64,000 nucleotides of DNA, taken from positions 105,454,045-105,518,044 of the forward strand of contig JASDDO010000006.1 in the NCBI GenBank assembly GCA_030015575.1, in the 5' to 3' direction. This document shows positions 22,894 through 34,711 of this stretch, one piece after another. Numbering within the stretch: position 1 is the stretch's first letter; every line of letters begins with the position of its first letter. The DNA is from Agapanthus africanus (Eukaryota; Streptophyta; Magnoliopsida; Asparagales; Amaryllidaceae). The notes beneath the pieces were generated by a model. The model searched no databases and was not told where the DNA came from. It saw only the letters and a list, made by a program, of their open reading frames with translations. Position numbers and translations under genes: made by a program.

Positions 22894-22907
22894 TGGTATC
22901 AGAGCCT
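22894..22907 (+). other. Primer-binding site of B (iMet)
   Basis: TGGTATCAGAGCCT begins two bases after the 5' LTR. Confidence 0.95.
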
Positions 22908-23100
22908 AGTTAAACACTATCTAACATGTTAGCAATGTAAGTAGAAGTTCGATCGGAGAAAAAGTCGCGAAATACTCCCGGAAATCAAACTTGCTGTCGA
23001 TTTTTAAAGTGCTGTAAAAATTATAAATCATGCTTCAAAAATCGACTCAGGGTTTTTATAGTGTACTGCAGAAAAACGATCCATAGATCCCATCAAAGCA

Positions 23101-23144
23101 CCGCGGAAACGCGGCAGGAGCTTGCTCCTGCCGCGGTTCCACGG
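23101..23144 (+). other. GC-rich leader hairpin of B
   Basis: CGCGGCAGGAGC (23110-23121) pairs perfectly with GCTCCTGCCGCG (23124-23135) across two bases. The helix extends outward through GGAA/TTCC and CCG/CGG with one mismatch. It lies about 207 nt from the primer site. Confidence 0.85.
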
Positions 23145-23616
23145 TCGATTTAACTCGGCTGTGGATCGTCTTCACTGCAGAATACTCTATGGGGTATTTT
23201 GGGATTTTTGGGATATGTTTTTTCTGCCCAGATTTTCCAGAAAGAAAATTTTGTTTTTGGGGCTTGAAAAACCGTATTTTTATCGAACTTTTAAAGACTA
23301 AGGCTAATGGGTTTATATCTGTGATGTGATATTTGTATTGAACGTCTGCTAATCGCTATATGTCGATTAGTGGGGGTTATACAAATCTATGATCTGTAAT
23401 GTTGATGGTATGTGTATATGAATTCTTTGGATTGTCGCGGATGAATAGCCGGGGGTTGTGAGATGAGAGTTTTTCCTTTTATCTTTCAATTCATATAATA
23501 TGTAAATTGATGTAATATTATTTTTGGCAGCACAATCGGGTCGGGGTTGTAGCCGTCATTGTATAATTTCTTTTTACTGTTTTTGTTCCTAGGATAGACC
23601 CAAGGTGGGGTGCACA

Positions 23617-23700
23617 AACTACCGGGTATCTCGAAGTGCCAAGTGGCCTACTCACGTCTTTGAGGGAGGTTGCTCCACTTCGGATATTTGGCGGGTAGTT
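23617..23700 (+). other. Large covarying leader hairpin of B
   Basis: AACTACC (23617-23623) pairs with GGTAGTT (23694-23700), and TCGAAGTG (23631-23638) with CACTTCGG (23676-23683). The position and flanks match the A hairpin but the arm sequences differ. Confidence 0.8.
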
Positions 23701-24295
23701 TGCCGCACCCGTAGGGGTCTAGGATGGGGTATTGGCTATTCATCGCGACCGTGTAATCCGCTTTTCGTTACAGGCTCGTACGAATTGAGGATTCCTAGTA
23801 TATCCAATGTTTTCATCTGTGATCTGAAATGGCTATCATTGCAATATATCTATATATGATATTATTTAGGCGTTGCTTATGTTTTGCAGCCGCGCTAGCC
23901 CAGCCCCCGCTCTGTCGTTAGTTAAGTAACCTAACGGGTAATGACGGGGCCCCGTGGCAAATGCGAATGGCATAAGCGTACGTCATATTTTGGTTGTTTT
24001 CTGCAATGGTAGGATTAAATGATGGGACACATTAAAAGAACTAATGCAAGAAAAATACGCATTAAAAGAACAAATGCACAGAAAAATAAACCAAGTAAAA
24101 GTCGTTGGAACACTTTCAAAAACCACTCGGTTTCTTTTCAAAATAACTTTCAAACGCGGAGCTTAAGACACTCCATTTAAAAGCTATCTCGTTCCATCGA
24201 TTATATCAAGTTCACTACGTTCACGGTTTCGCCAAAACCATTCGTAGCTCTCCGTCGTTTCACATGGATGGTCAATAGTATTCAAGCAATGTATG

Positions 24296-24489
24296 TTGGC
24301 CAAAGTCAAGGCATAGTGATTGGTAGCTATTGGGTATTCATGTGCAGCATAGATAGATATGTTAGTTTGGGGCAGTCGTACTACCATTTTGGCCAAAGTC
24401 AAGGGTATATGCTGATGGGCTCAAATTAACCTGGATAATGACGGGTAGAACTTGACATGTTACTTATGATATTTTGGCCAAAGTCAAGG
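24296..24489 (+). other. Triple element-specific stem-loop array of B
   Basis: TTGGCCAAAGTCAAGG occurs identically at 24296-24311, 24389-24404 and 24474-24489. The closing stems are TATG/CATA, TACC/GGTA and CTTATGA/TCATAAG. Confidence 0.85.
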
Positions 24490-24689
24490 TCATAAGAGCA
24501 TGGGGCAAAAATCCACATCGGGAGTTTCAAAAGAACTGAAACTTGCTGGTGTTGCATACCATTTGGAGTGTGATGATTCTGGTAGGATTCCTTCAGTTTC
24601 GTCACGCAATGATATTTGGATCCCGATCCTACTGTGAGTATATGCTACTCTTCGGGAAATTTCTCACTTAACGATCAATGCTATAAACC

Positions 24690-24790
24690 AAGTAGGTGTC
24701 TAGAAATGTGTTAGGGGGGCTACGCCCCCAGGGAAAAGAGGTTCTTAAATTAAGGAACTTCGTGAAAGCGTTGGAAACGAAGTACCGACA
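24690..24790 (+). other. GAAA-type leader module of B
   Basis: Stem I is GGGGGC/GCCCCC (24715-24729). The frame GGTGTCTAG, AAATTAAGG and GTGAAAGCG is kept. ACTTCGT/ACGAAGT forms an alternative 7-bp stem about 24758-24783. Confidence 0.7.
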
Positions 24791-24987
24791 CCAGCCTGGG
24801 CCGAACGGTTAAGCAAGTATTGTACGGTGAGATTGATCCTGACTAATTCTTCCTTTTTGGTTTGAGGAGGGATTCGAGAGACAGTGGGAGCCATCCTGTT
24901 TAGACAAATTAAAAACCACTCTAAACTTGAAAGAGCATCATGCTAAAGTGTTTCTTCTCTCTCTCCTAATTGCAGCGAACAAACATC

Positions 24988-25668
24988 ATGACCGAACTTA
25001 AGTTATTACTAGATAAAAACATACTGACAGGGCCAAACTACAAAGATTGGCTCAGGAATGTCAAAATGGCAATCACTTATGACAAGTTGGGGTATCTCCT
25101 TACCACCAAAGCTCCCCCTGTCCCAGGACCCACCTCCAGCGTCGCGGATAAGGAAATCCGTAAGACTTTGGAGATTGATTGCGCGAAGGCCAGGTGCCTC
25201 GTGCTTGCCTCTATAGACAACGAACATCAGAGGAGGCATGAGAATATAGACCTCGAATCCATATTTCTCCATACAAAAGAACTGTATGGAGAGCAATCTC
25301 GTATCGCAAGATACGAAGTGTCGAAAAAGTTATTTTCGGCAAGGTTGGCCATCGGATCATCGTTAGCGGAACACGTGCTTAAGATGATTGGCTTCATTGA
25401 GGAGCTCGCGGAACTTGGGACCACGTTAAAGAACAAGCTCTATACGGACTTGATTCTCCAGTCCCTTCCTTTCACTTACGCCCAGTTTATCCTGAACTTC
25501 AACTTACAAGAAAAAGAAGTTGAACTTTCAGAGCTCCTCAACATGCTGAGGAGTGCAGAGGGCACCCTACAGAAAGGTGGGGAAACATCCACTTTGTTTG
25601 TAGGAGGATCTTCATCTTCTAGGTCCAAGGCGAAAGCCAAGGGAAAGAAGAAGAAAGCCTCCGCGAAA
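24988..25668 (+). pseudogene. B gag, capsid part
   Basis: The ATG at 24988 follows the acceptor-like AG by 12 bases and begins MTELKLLLDKNILTGPNYKD, the usual start of Tnt1-94-type Copia gag. About 227 residues are open. They include the capsid block with DKEIRKTLEIDCAKARCLVL (about 25150-25205), HTKELYGEQSRIARYEV (about 25270-25320) and LLNMLRSAEGTL (about 25535-25570), ending in a lysine-rich linker. Element D is inserted here. The zinc-knuckle part lies beyond D at 43542-43583. Gag forms the particle shell and binds the RNA. Confidence 0.9.
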
Positions 25669-26893
25669 TGATCGCACGCTTTTGGCGTGTCGGATGTTCA
25701 AAGTTCTAAAGTTATAACCGCGATCAGGACGGTGTCGCTATGCAGCTAGCCGGTTGAGCACGGGTCAATCCGCAGGGAGATGGTTGTATTTCCGTTTGAG
25801 TTTTAGACGAGTCAATAAAGAATGTGTATATGTTTGTTCAGTTCTATCCTAAGTGATATATGCAAGTATAAAGTTGTTAAGAAAAAGATACGAAAGTGTA
25901 AGCTAAAGAAATCCGCACTCAAAACCTTTGAGCCGAGTCTTGACCAATTGCAGCTAGAGCAATCGGCAACAACGTGGATTAGGGGATTTAAGAACGGTAT
26001 TCGTGGAATCCGGCTTATTTACCCTTGTCCTTCCGTTCTTGTCTCTTGCTTTCGCCTCTGGCCAAACCGAACGCAACCGGTCGCGGTTAGGAATCACCGT
26101 TACCTTGGTAGGGTTGGGCGCCTAACGGAGCGCTTGCGTAACGTTTGGGCGGAGTTCAAAGGAAAATAACGGGAAAAGGAAATGAGCAAAGAAACATTAA
26201 CTTACAATATTTTATTTATTCTTAACAACAATAATTACAACCATTAACAAAACGAACCAAAAAGAGCAAAAGAAAAGATAAACAAAGAATGCTTAAAAGT
26301 GCATGGAATTTAAAAGTGCATGGAATTTAAGTGCATGAAAGTAAATGAGCAAGAAATGAAACTAGGAACTATAGAACCCAAAACAAGACATGGGTTCAAT
26401 AACCAAATCTTAAACTTGCAAGCTCACATAAGAGGTTGCAAGATCAAGAAAAGGCAGAGAACTCATAGAGAATGAAGCACAAAAGAGAGAACAACATGAT
26501 ACAACCCCTTGAGATCAATGACCAAATCTTAAACTTGCAAGCTCACTTAAGAGGTTGCAAGATCAAGTTAAGGTAGAGAGCTCAAGGGGGAAGCTAAGCA
26601 ACAGGATGATACAAAAACCCTCATCTTCATTTAACATCCACTCAAAATCTCTCACAACAATTTAATGGAGGAAAGATGAAGAAGAAGAAGAAAAAGAAGA
26701 AGAAAACTAAAGACTAACAAAAAGAGGGCATAAGAATCAACACCAATGGGTTGGCAAGTTCTGGGCTATTTATAGGCAGGGAACTGGAAACCTAGGGCAA
26801 CAATCTTCCTCTATATAAAATTACCAATATACCCTTAAAATTTCATCAATTGAGGAGCCTACATGGCCGCGGATCCGCGGCCTAAGCGCGCTT
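25669..26893 (-). repeat. 3' LTR of D, first part
   Basis: It matches 41752-42969 of the 5' LTR. A GAA-rich run is at about 26675-26705. It stops at the CGCTT duplication of E, between two GC-rich palindromes of the LTR (GCGGATCCGCGG and CCGCGGTTCCGCGG). Confidence 0.9.
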
Positions 26894-29020
26894 TGTAAGT
26901 GCACGGCGGCGCCCCGGCCGTCAATCCGACGGCCAAAACGCGGAAACGGTGATAAACTTTAACTTTTGCGGACTTAGCAAAACCGGCACCACCGCGTACT
27001 AAACCCCGGATCATGCCATTAAACTAGTCTAAGCTAACATGAGAATGAGTTAGAGATATACCGACTGATCCGAGTCCTCCGGTCTTCATCTCCACTCCGA
27101 TCTCCTCACGGGATCTCCGGTCGTCGCCTCCTCGCCGGAAGGGCACCACGTCGCCTGCATCTTTTACGGGCTCCCGCCTCTATACCGAGGCAACTCGGGC
27201 ATGAAGCCGGCAACTCGACATGCCCAAGGTTTGCTGTAGGATGTGTAGTGTAGTGTCTCACTTGGGTTTTGGTTGCCTTGATGGAGGAATGAAGAATAGA
27301 AAAATGGTGCTTGCATTTTTCTAGCAAGAAAATGAGATCATGAATGAAACTCTCAAGATGAAGCTCTCTTCTTCTTCTTCTCTCTTTCTTTTTCTCTCAT
27401 CAAAAACTTATCATTCCTTATCAAATGAAATGGTGGAGGAAAGAATGTATATGAAGCATGAAGGGAGGTGAGTGTAGGAAGTGAAAAGAGGTGACCACAT
27501 CCTAGACAAGAAAACATCAACCATGCTTACATCTTAATCATATCATATCTCATTAATGCAAAAGCATGGATGAAAGATATCATAATCAATACAATTGCAA
27601 GAAGACCCCTCCACAAATGTTATTTGCACAATTGCAAATAACCCCCTCCATCGAAAAAGTTCGGCCGGGAAAGAACAAAGGAAAACCGGCCTGAACGGAA
27701 TGCAAACTGGCAACCCCAGAAAACTGGTCCCGTAATAAATTACAGGAAAACCCCAATACTGTGCATACACACCCGCATCTGTATTCCGACCGGATACAAA
27801 TGCAATGAGACAAAATCTACACTGTACTATACTAGGATCCGGCTTAAACCAAAGCCGGCTAGTAACATCCGTCCGATCCTGATCCGTGCAATACCGCACG
27901 TATCTGATCGAACGCTGCCATATTACCATACGGCCTCTACAGCGTTTCGCCCGAAAGCTGAGTAACTGAAAGTGTGGTGGACTCTAAAGACTCGTCAATA
28001 CTATGGCTGTGGATTTAACCACCAGCACGCCAGAGGTATAAGCCAATACGTAACGGGCCACCAGCTATTGACCAAAAGGGACGTCTATGAGCGAACTCAT
28101 CCTGACACCCTACTGAGCCTGTCAGTGACAATATCCGTACAGTCCGGTCCGTTCGTCTATGAGCATCGCATGTCGGGCCTAGGGGGTTGGTAAAAGTCAG
28201 ACCCCCAAAAGCGGTACAAGTCGTGTCGGAGTGTAGCCCAGAACACCCTGAGATACTACTGGAATACCTACCAGTAAATCTCCTGCCTTGGCCAAGGTCT
28301 TCGTGTAATGGCTCTCCTAGACACAGCGCGACCTCACCCCCAATACCGGGAGAGACGAAACCCCCGAAGATCCGCTCACTGCCTCCATGTGGCTCGGGAC
28401 TGTACCCAACTAAAACCTGTTTGCACGACTCCTTTGAGCCGTGGTAGGGTAGTAATCAAAGCACAGTGGGAACTCACACGAGACAAATGACGATCCCCAG
28501 GTCGATGAACTAACCTGTACACATGTCACCTGGGAACTGCTATCTGACGTCAGGTATAAGACCAACTAGCATGTTCCCGGCGAGTCCTGTCCGGTGTACT
28601 CATAACCCAATGAGCACCTGTATACATCTTAGGTGAACCAACTGACACCTGTGGCTTGTGAGACCGGCCACTGCCCCTCGTCGGGGTCTCGACTGTATTC
28701 ACTAGTCTACTCTGGAGAATCGATGCCCTGTCTCGAAACTCCTACGACTAGGGACCTATTAAGGATGTGCTTATAGACTCCAGCTCTCACTTATATGATC
28801 GCCCTCATACTGCTGGCAATCAAGCAAGAATCCTAGGGGCTCTATCAACGTGCAATAGCGACATGTCAGGTCACCTAAAGCAGTACACGATGTTAAAGGT
28901 AAACCAGATAGCGTACTATCATCTCGAGTAAGACTGTTTTCCCGGGATAGGTCCTCCCTCAATCATTGCAATCACGTGCCTGTGACCCAATAATTGACTC
29001 TGAGGGCACTATCTCCAACA
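26894..29020 (-). repeat. 3' LTR of E
   Basis: It is 2127 bp, nearly identical to 34712-36838. Open frames inside it recur in the other copy because the copies are twins; none looks like a real gene. A TCT-rich microsatellite is at about 27368-27400. Confidence 0.95.
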
Positions 29021-29032
29021 ATCTCCCACTTG
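29021..29032 (-). other. Polypurine tract of E
   Basis: On the minus strand CAAGTGGGAGAT lies immediately before the TGTTGG start of the 3' LTR. Confidence 0.9.
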
Positions 29033-32000
29033 CACTCAAGGCTAATTATTGCGATGTCGCATACTCACAGCCCGTGTGATACCGAACACCTAACTCCTCT
29101 ACTAGTCAGTCTCACAAAAACCGTTTGTGAAACTATTGCGTTCGAGGAATAGCCTCAGTGAGTGGATCCGCCTTGATGTTTCTTTCTATGTCTCTCTATA
29201 TCTCAAGTTCGCGGAGAAAACTATCTCCCGAAATGAGCAATACCTGTCTTAGTATGTCTGGATGTCTGATGGGACCTAGCTCATAAATGAACTCCAAATC
29301 CAAACTTCTTAGACTGTATCGTCAACTGAACTTAATCAGTATCCTTCGCCATGCCTCCCTCAGTATTGCCTTGGACCACCTGTCCAAAATACTGCCCCTT
29401 GTCAGAAGGAAAACTATAACTCTGACAACCTCCTTGTCGTCCATGTCACCTTGGAAGCCTGGAATTATAATTGTCTCCCGAAAGAGGCTTTCGTTATCAT
29501 ATCACTAGAACAGCCACTTATATTCTAAAACTGCTTCCGACTGTTTCTCCAAGATTGGATCAATGTCAACATATTGCATCTAGTGCAAGAATAACATCTG
29601 GTGTGGTACTTGACATCTCATGATTGACTCAATTGCCTAAGCAAGTGATCTGCCAATCATGCACATCCCTCTCTACTTTAGTCTATAAGACACCTTTAGA
29701 GAGGGTGACTCCATCACCTGCAGGTACACTACCGTGCCAGGAGTCGTCCATTCTAAATACTCTTAGAATGTTGTCTAAGTACCCTAATTAGGAAACCACC
29801 CAAATCTAGATCTAAAAACCATAGATCTAGTAACCAGTATGTCTGATACAATGTCCAAGTCCTGTGCGGAGAAACTACTGTGTGACGACCAAAGTATAAC
29901 CGATCGTAGTATAGGAATATCACTTCCTACTACCTTCTCAACAGATCCATCCCCTATTCTGATGACGTCAAACCTATGACTGTCACATCAGAAATAGATG
30001 ATCTATCTCCGCTATATCTGCTTTAGTCTATAAATAGACATAAGCCTGATGTCCACCAATGCTTCCGCTGCTCCCACTGACTACGACAATCCTCTGGCAG
30101 AGTCATATAGACGTGCACTTCTAAAGCTAGTTTAGAACGACGCTATACTCATCCTCCTGCCGGGTCTCGCAGCCTGGAACAACAACAATGGCAAGTGTTG
30201 GTAAACAAGAACTTCCCTGTCACCGTCCTTGAGGCTACCGGAGTACCTCTCGAGTACCTGAAGTTACCCACCATCCCTGCGGAGTGGCCAATGGAATGTC
30301 AAATCAGATTGAATCTCTAGGTTCCTTATCAAATCTTCAGTAATCGTTTGCGGTTCTGGAATCACTTCCAGTTCTACCATACTCCCACTATTGTTTTTGA
30401 AAAATCCATTTCTTTTAAAATTGTGGCGAGTGAAGAACAATATTTCTATTGATCTCCCAGATTGTAGAAAATCAACCCTCGTCATAGCCTGGGTCAACCC
30501 ACAAACAGCCATTACAGAAACGTGCCTTGAGTTATCCAGAGTCTGGTTTTAATCATAAGTCGGACAACTCCCCGTACCTTAACAATGTTAAGATATGAAC
30601 TGTACTATATCCAATATAGAACCAGAGGCACTGATTTAATTTGAACCAGATTCAAATCATGCAGCTATCTCCAGTGCATGTCAACTAAATGGAGAGAGGC
30701 CGATCAGCGTTACTCAACTTAGGAATGCTTCCAATTATGAGTAACCTGAAAGAGAAGCAAGTTCTCTTAACCACTACTATCAACTGAATACCATGTACAA
30801 GTATCTACATCTTCGATCACTTTGAAGAATCCCGATACTTGCAACACCTGGTTCTCTACTTTATTCTTATACCTATAACTTCTCAAAACTTCGACCTTGT
30901 GTTCGTAAGAAACACATGTCTAAGAACTAGAGAAGTTAAAAGTAAACAGAATATAGTATGAGGACCAACCCCTCTGTCCTAATGGACACTGGACAACATA
31001 CAATACTCTGTATGAGTCCGCTGAGTCTAACAACTCTTTCACTATGTGTCGTAGGTTGAAAACTGTACTTATGGTTAAGAAGAATTACACCGCTGTTTAA
31101 TGCTCCTTACCTAACCATCCACTGATATAGGTAAATGTCATCGACATAATATCAAAAGGTATATCTCACTCTATGAAAATAGACGTACAGATATATCAAT
31201 TTGAAATTGGTGCATAACAGCGGATATTCAAAACCAAATATTTGCCGACCGGCAAACAATCCAGGTGGCATCCTCAAATATCACCAATTAGAACGAATCC
31301 CGATATAATGAGGATGATCACCTAATTCCCAATAACTTACTCCCACTCATCATCTGTAAAACCATACAGATGTGAGAATCATACCTGGTAAATACATACC
31401 CTGGAGTAAGTGTCTAATCGGGAAATCAGTTTTCTTTTAACAGTACACAATTGAACTGAAACATTGAAATGTTTCGATGGGGTATCCTGGTATTCCTAGT
31501 AATGCCTCTACCATTATCCAGATTTACAACTATAACCGTATAATTCTTTGCCACCTCTCCAAATCCCTTTATATGTCTTTAGTCATTACCTTCTGCACAC
31601 CCCCTAGGCCAAATGGTTTTCTTCCTTCCCTACCGTTCGGCACCAGCCTATGGTTTGGAAGAAGACTATCCAATAAGCATAAAGGGTGTACTGTCCTAAT
31701 CCTAGGAGCACTCGCAACACGAGAGAAGGTGAAGATAAAAGACACCTGAATGTACTTTATTCCTATTTCTCCTGAACCAGGATCCATCCCCGAACTGGAA
31801 CAAGTTCTTTTCGAGTTCGTATATAACCATACGATGGATTATCCAATAAACTGTGGATCTTCGTAGTGATACGGAGTGTCCTGGAGAAATACAAAGGTGA
31901 TTTAGGATTGGTGAAGAAATACTTGGTTTGGTCGTGAATAGCAGTCGCAATTTACTTTGCCCTCTTACTAATCCCTTTCTTTGTCTTAATCTTAATACCT

Positions 32001-32430
32001 TCTGCACACCGTTTAGGCTAATTGGTTTTCTTCATTCCCAACCGGTCGGCACCAGCCTATGGTTTGGAAGAAGACTATCCAATTTGCGTAATAGGTGTAC
32101 TATCTCCTAAACCAAGGAGTACTCACAACTTGAGAGAAGGTAAAAGGGAAAAGACAACTGAATAATCCTATCCGTTTTCTCCAGAACCGGAAACCATCCT
32201 CGAAGTCCTTCGAGTTCGTATATAACCATACGATGGTTTTTTCCAATGGAAGTGGACGTTCGCAGTAATACGGGGTGTCCTGGAGAAAAGGGTAAAAGTA
32301 GGAGTGGCAATGAGGTCTGCAACTCTGATAATCCAAAAGCCAGTGTTAAGAAGGTTCGGTCAACTTGGTCACTGAGTCATGGTCTTAGGGTCGGGTCAAT
32401 GGTCGCTGCCAGAGAGAGAGAGAAAAGAAA
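29033..32430 (-). pseudogene. E coding region, heavily decayed Copia pol and gag
   Basis: On the minus strand, patches fall in the order expected for Copia. There is RNase H-end similarity near 29040-29180 (shared AGTGGATCCGC with C). The integrase C-terminal linker lies at about 30264-30420 (MVELEVIPEPQTITEDL), and integrase-like sequence near 30600-30720. A gag-start-like pyrimidine tract is near 32410-32430. Other stretches cannot be placed with certainty. There are very many breaks, in contrast to the young LTRs. Confidence 0.65.
31540..32289 (-). repeat. Divergent ~410-bp tandem duplication inside E
   Basis: Two units of about 300-350 bp (about 31540-31889 and 31950-32289) share CACCAGCCTATGGTTTGGAA, GAGTTCGTATATAACCATAC and GTGTCCTGGAGAAA at an offset of about 409 bp. 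They are clearly diverged from each other, so the duplication is older than this insertion. Confidence 0.85.
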
Positions 32431-32712
32431 CACTCAGCGTGCACTCTATCCTAGATCAGAATGGTTATCACTTTATCTAATCTGGAAACCTCCTACTGTA
32501 CCTCAAATTCTCCTCCAAACCTGAAAGAAGAATTAGTCGGGGTCACCCGAGGAGTAAACCAACTCATCAGTGGGAATCGGGATCCAACTATCATTGCATG
32601 ATAACGTGACGGAATCCGCTCACGGTATCACACTCCAGAAGGTATGCGCATATCTGGCAAGTTTCAGTACTTTTGAAACTCCCGATGTGATTTCTGCCCC
32701 ATGCTCTTATGA

Positions 32713-32910
32713 CCTTGGCGTGAGGTCAAAATATCATAAGTCACATGTCAAGTTCTTCCCATCATTATCCAGGTTAATTTGAACCCACCCGTACATACCC
32801 TTGACGTAGGCCAAAATAGTAGTACGACTGTCCCAAACCAACGCATCTATCTATGCTGCAGAGAAATACCCGGCAGCTACCAAACACTATGCCTTGGCGT
32901 GAGGTCAAAA
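32713..32910 (-). other. Triple element-specific stem-loop array of E
   Basis: On the minus strand the motif TTTTGACCTCACGCCAAGG occurs at 32713-32731 and 32892-32910, and TTTTGGCCTACGTCAAGG at 32799-32816. Outer stems are CTTATGA/TCATAAG and CTATG/CATAG at the two flanking sites. Confidence 0.8.
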
Positions 32911-33048
32911 TACATAGCATGAATACTACCGAATATTTAACTGAAATGATGGAGGGCTACGAATGGTTTCTGGCGAAAACCTTTAACGTAATGAACTTGA
33001 TATCGTTGAAGGAACGGATAGCTTTTTAGAAAATATAGTGACGAAAAC

Positions 33049-33284
33049 CTTTACTAAAGAGGTCACTCCCGGTGAAGGGATCTCGGCTCTTTCCCCGTAG
33101 AATGGGGTGCAGGATATTCCAACTGAATACCACGGTGCAAAGCAAAAGTAATCGGCTATAGTGAAGTTAATGCCCTGACGCACACTTCTGTCCAAGGGGT
33201 CACTCCCGGTGAAGGGATCTCGGCCCTTGCCTCGTCGACTGAGGAGCAGGATATTCCAACTAAATACCACAATGCAAAACAAAA
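33049..33284 (-). repeat. Paired ~100-nt hairpin units of E
   Basis: Two copies contain CACTCCCGGTGAAGGGATCT. The inner stems are CCCCGT/ATGGGG and CCTC/GAGG, altered from A but still paired (allowing G-U). Confidence 0.75.
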
Positions 33285-34457
33285 GAGAACACCCTTGCAA
33301 TAACAGCCTTTTGAAAAGTGTTCCAACAACATCAGATTAGGTTTGTTTAACTTGCATTGATCCGAATCAATGCAATCCCATCAATTGATCACACCACAAA
33401 GAACGAAAATATACTGACGTACGTATATGCCATCCGCATTCGCCACTGGGTCCCGTCATCACCCGTTAGGTTAGCTTACTAACGGCAGAGCGGGGACTGG
33501 ACTAGCGCGGATGAAAAACATATACAACATCTACTAATATATATACCAATATATTATATTCGCTCAAGGCGTGATAAGAAATGCAACATCACAGAAAGTG
33601 TACAGCATCACAGAACAATACAGATATCTGGGATCCCCGGGTTTCACAGAGCCACTATTGAAACCCGACGTTCCCCTGGTCGTGTGGATAGCCTGTGCAA
33701 TGAAATCCTAGACCCCTACGGGCGCGGCAAGTCACCCGCCAAAACCTGAAGCGAGGCAGCCCCCTTCAGCTCCGTGAATGGACCACCCAGCACTCCACGG
33801 AATCCGGCAACTTGGGCACCCCTCCTGGGTCAACCTGTACCCCCTACGAGTGCGGTGAATAGCCCGCCAATCCCAGAGTGAAGCCCCCTCCGTCCCAATG
33901 CCATGAGATGCGGGCTTGTTGCCCTCCAGAACCCGGCTATCCGTGCACCCCTCCGCGGGGTAATCCTAGTACAGAAAGTAAAATATACATACACCGGGTA
34001 CATCGACCGCAACCAGGTCGTGCCCCAAAATAATAATACAATCAGGCAGTGACGGCAGTCCACATGTCGGATGATCGCCCCGCAATATCAAATGTACATA
34101 ATACAACAGCACTGTACTAGCATTGCATCCAGGCTATCCCCACGACCGATCCGCAACATCACAGCAAATACATAGAACATCAACGTGAAAGTCACGTTCG
34201 CAAATCCATCTAACCGGGCTATAGCAGTTAGACCGGATTTACCGATCGAGTGACATTCACGGTCGCAGATATAATGTAAATACTGTGAAAAATGTGTTTA
34301 AAATTTTTCGATTGATCAAACTTAACAAGTGGGCCCCCAAACCAATACTGCAGCACTCACAGAAAAACAGGGCCCAAATTTAATATTCCAAAACCCCTAA
34401 ACTGAGCCCAAAAGCCCACTGGAGAAAAACGATAGAATGACGTCACCAATGTGCGGC

Positions 34458-34494
34458 GGAACCGCGGCCCAAGGGGGGGTTTGGCCGCGGTTCC
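34458..34494 (-). other. GC-rich leader hairpin of E
   Basis: GGAACCGCGGCC (34458-34469) and GGCCGCGGTTCC (34483-34494) form a perfect 12-bp stem about 216 nt from the primer site. Confidence 0.85.
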
Positions 34495-34696
34495 ACGCTC
34501 TGTTGGTCGACTGAACATATCGAATTTTTTCAGTAGTCTTATAACTCCCTGCACATCATTCTGAGACCACCAGAAAAATTTTTGGAGCAAGAGAAAATTC
34601 AACAGAAAACTGATGTGAGGTAATATGTAGATTTTGGAATTTTGGTCGATCGGAAACGCAAAACACATCAAACGAAGCTAGACGAAGTTAATGGCG

Positions 34697-34710
34697 AGGC
34701 TCTGATACCA
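34697..34710 (-). other. Primer-binding site of E (iMet)
   Basis: The minus strand reads TGGTATCAGAGCCT just inside the 5' LTR. Confidence 0.95.
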
Positions 34711-34711
34711 C

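Larger units (their letters stand above)
22908..24987 (+). other. Structured leader of B
   Basis: Hairpins occur in the same order as in A: GC-rich hairpin (23101-23144), large hairpin (23617-23700), GGCTC-loop hairpin (about 23756-23792), small hairpin (24225-24239), triple array (24296-24489) and GAAA-type module (24690-24790). A PPT-like motif (24882-24890) and an acceptor-like AG (24974-24975) come last. The paired 100-nt units are absent. No coding sequence is supported. Confidence 0.8.
32431..34696 (-). other. Structured leader of E
   Basis: It holds the triple array (32713-32910), the small GGTTT hairpin (about 32965-32981), paired hairpin units (about 33049-33149 and 33190-33284), a doubled large hairpin (33729-33813 and about 33840-33960), the GAGCC-loop hairpin (33638-33667) and a GC-rich hairpin (34458-34494). 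The GAAA module was not found. No coding sequence is supported. Confidence 0.75.

Noticed and set aside
25822-26169. 115-residue frame repeated at 41905-42252
   Set aside because: It is D LTR sequence on the strand opposite to the element; it is present twice because LTRs are duplicated.
27106-27929. Open frames in the E LTR repeated at 34852-35747
   Set aside because: They are identical only because the two LTRs are near-identical twins; there is no codon-like conservation against the related LTR I.
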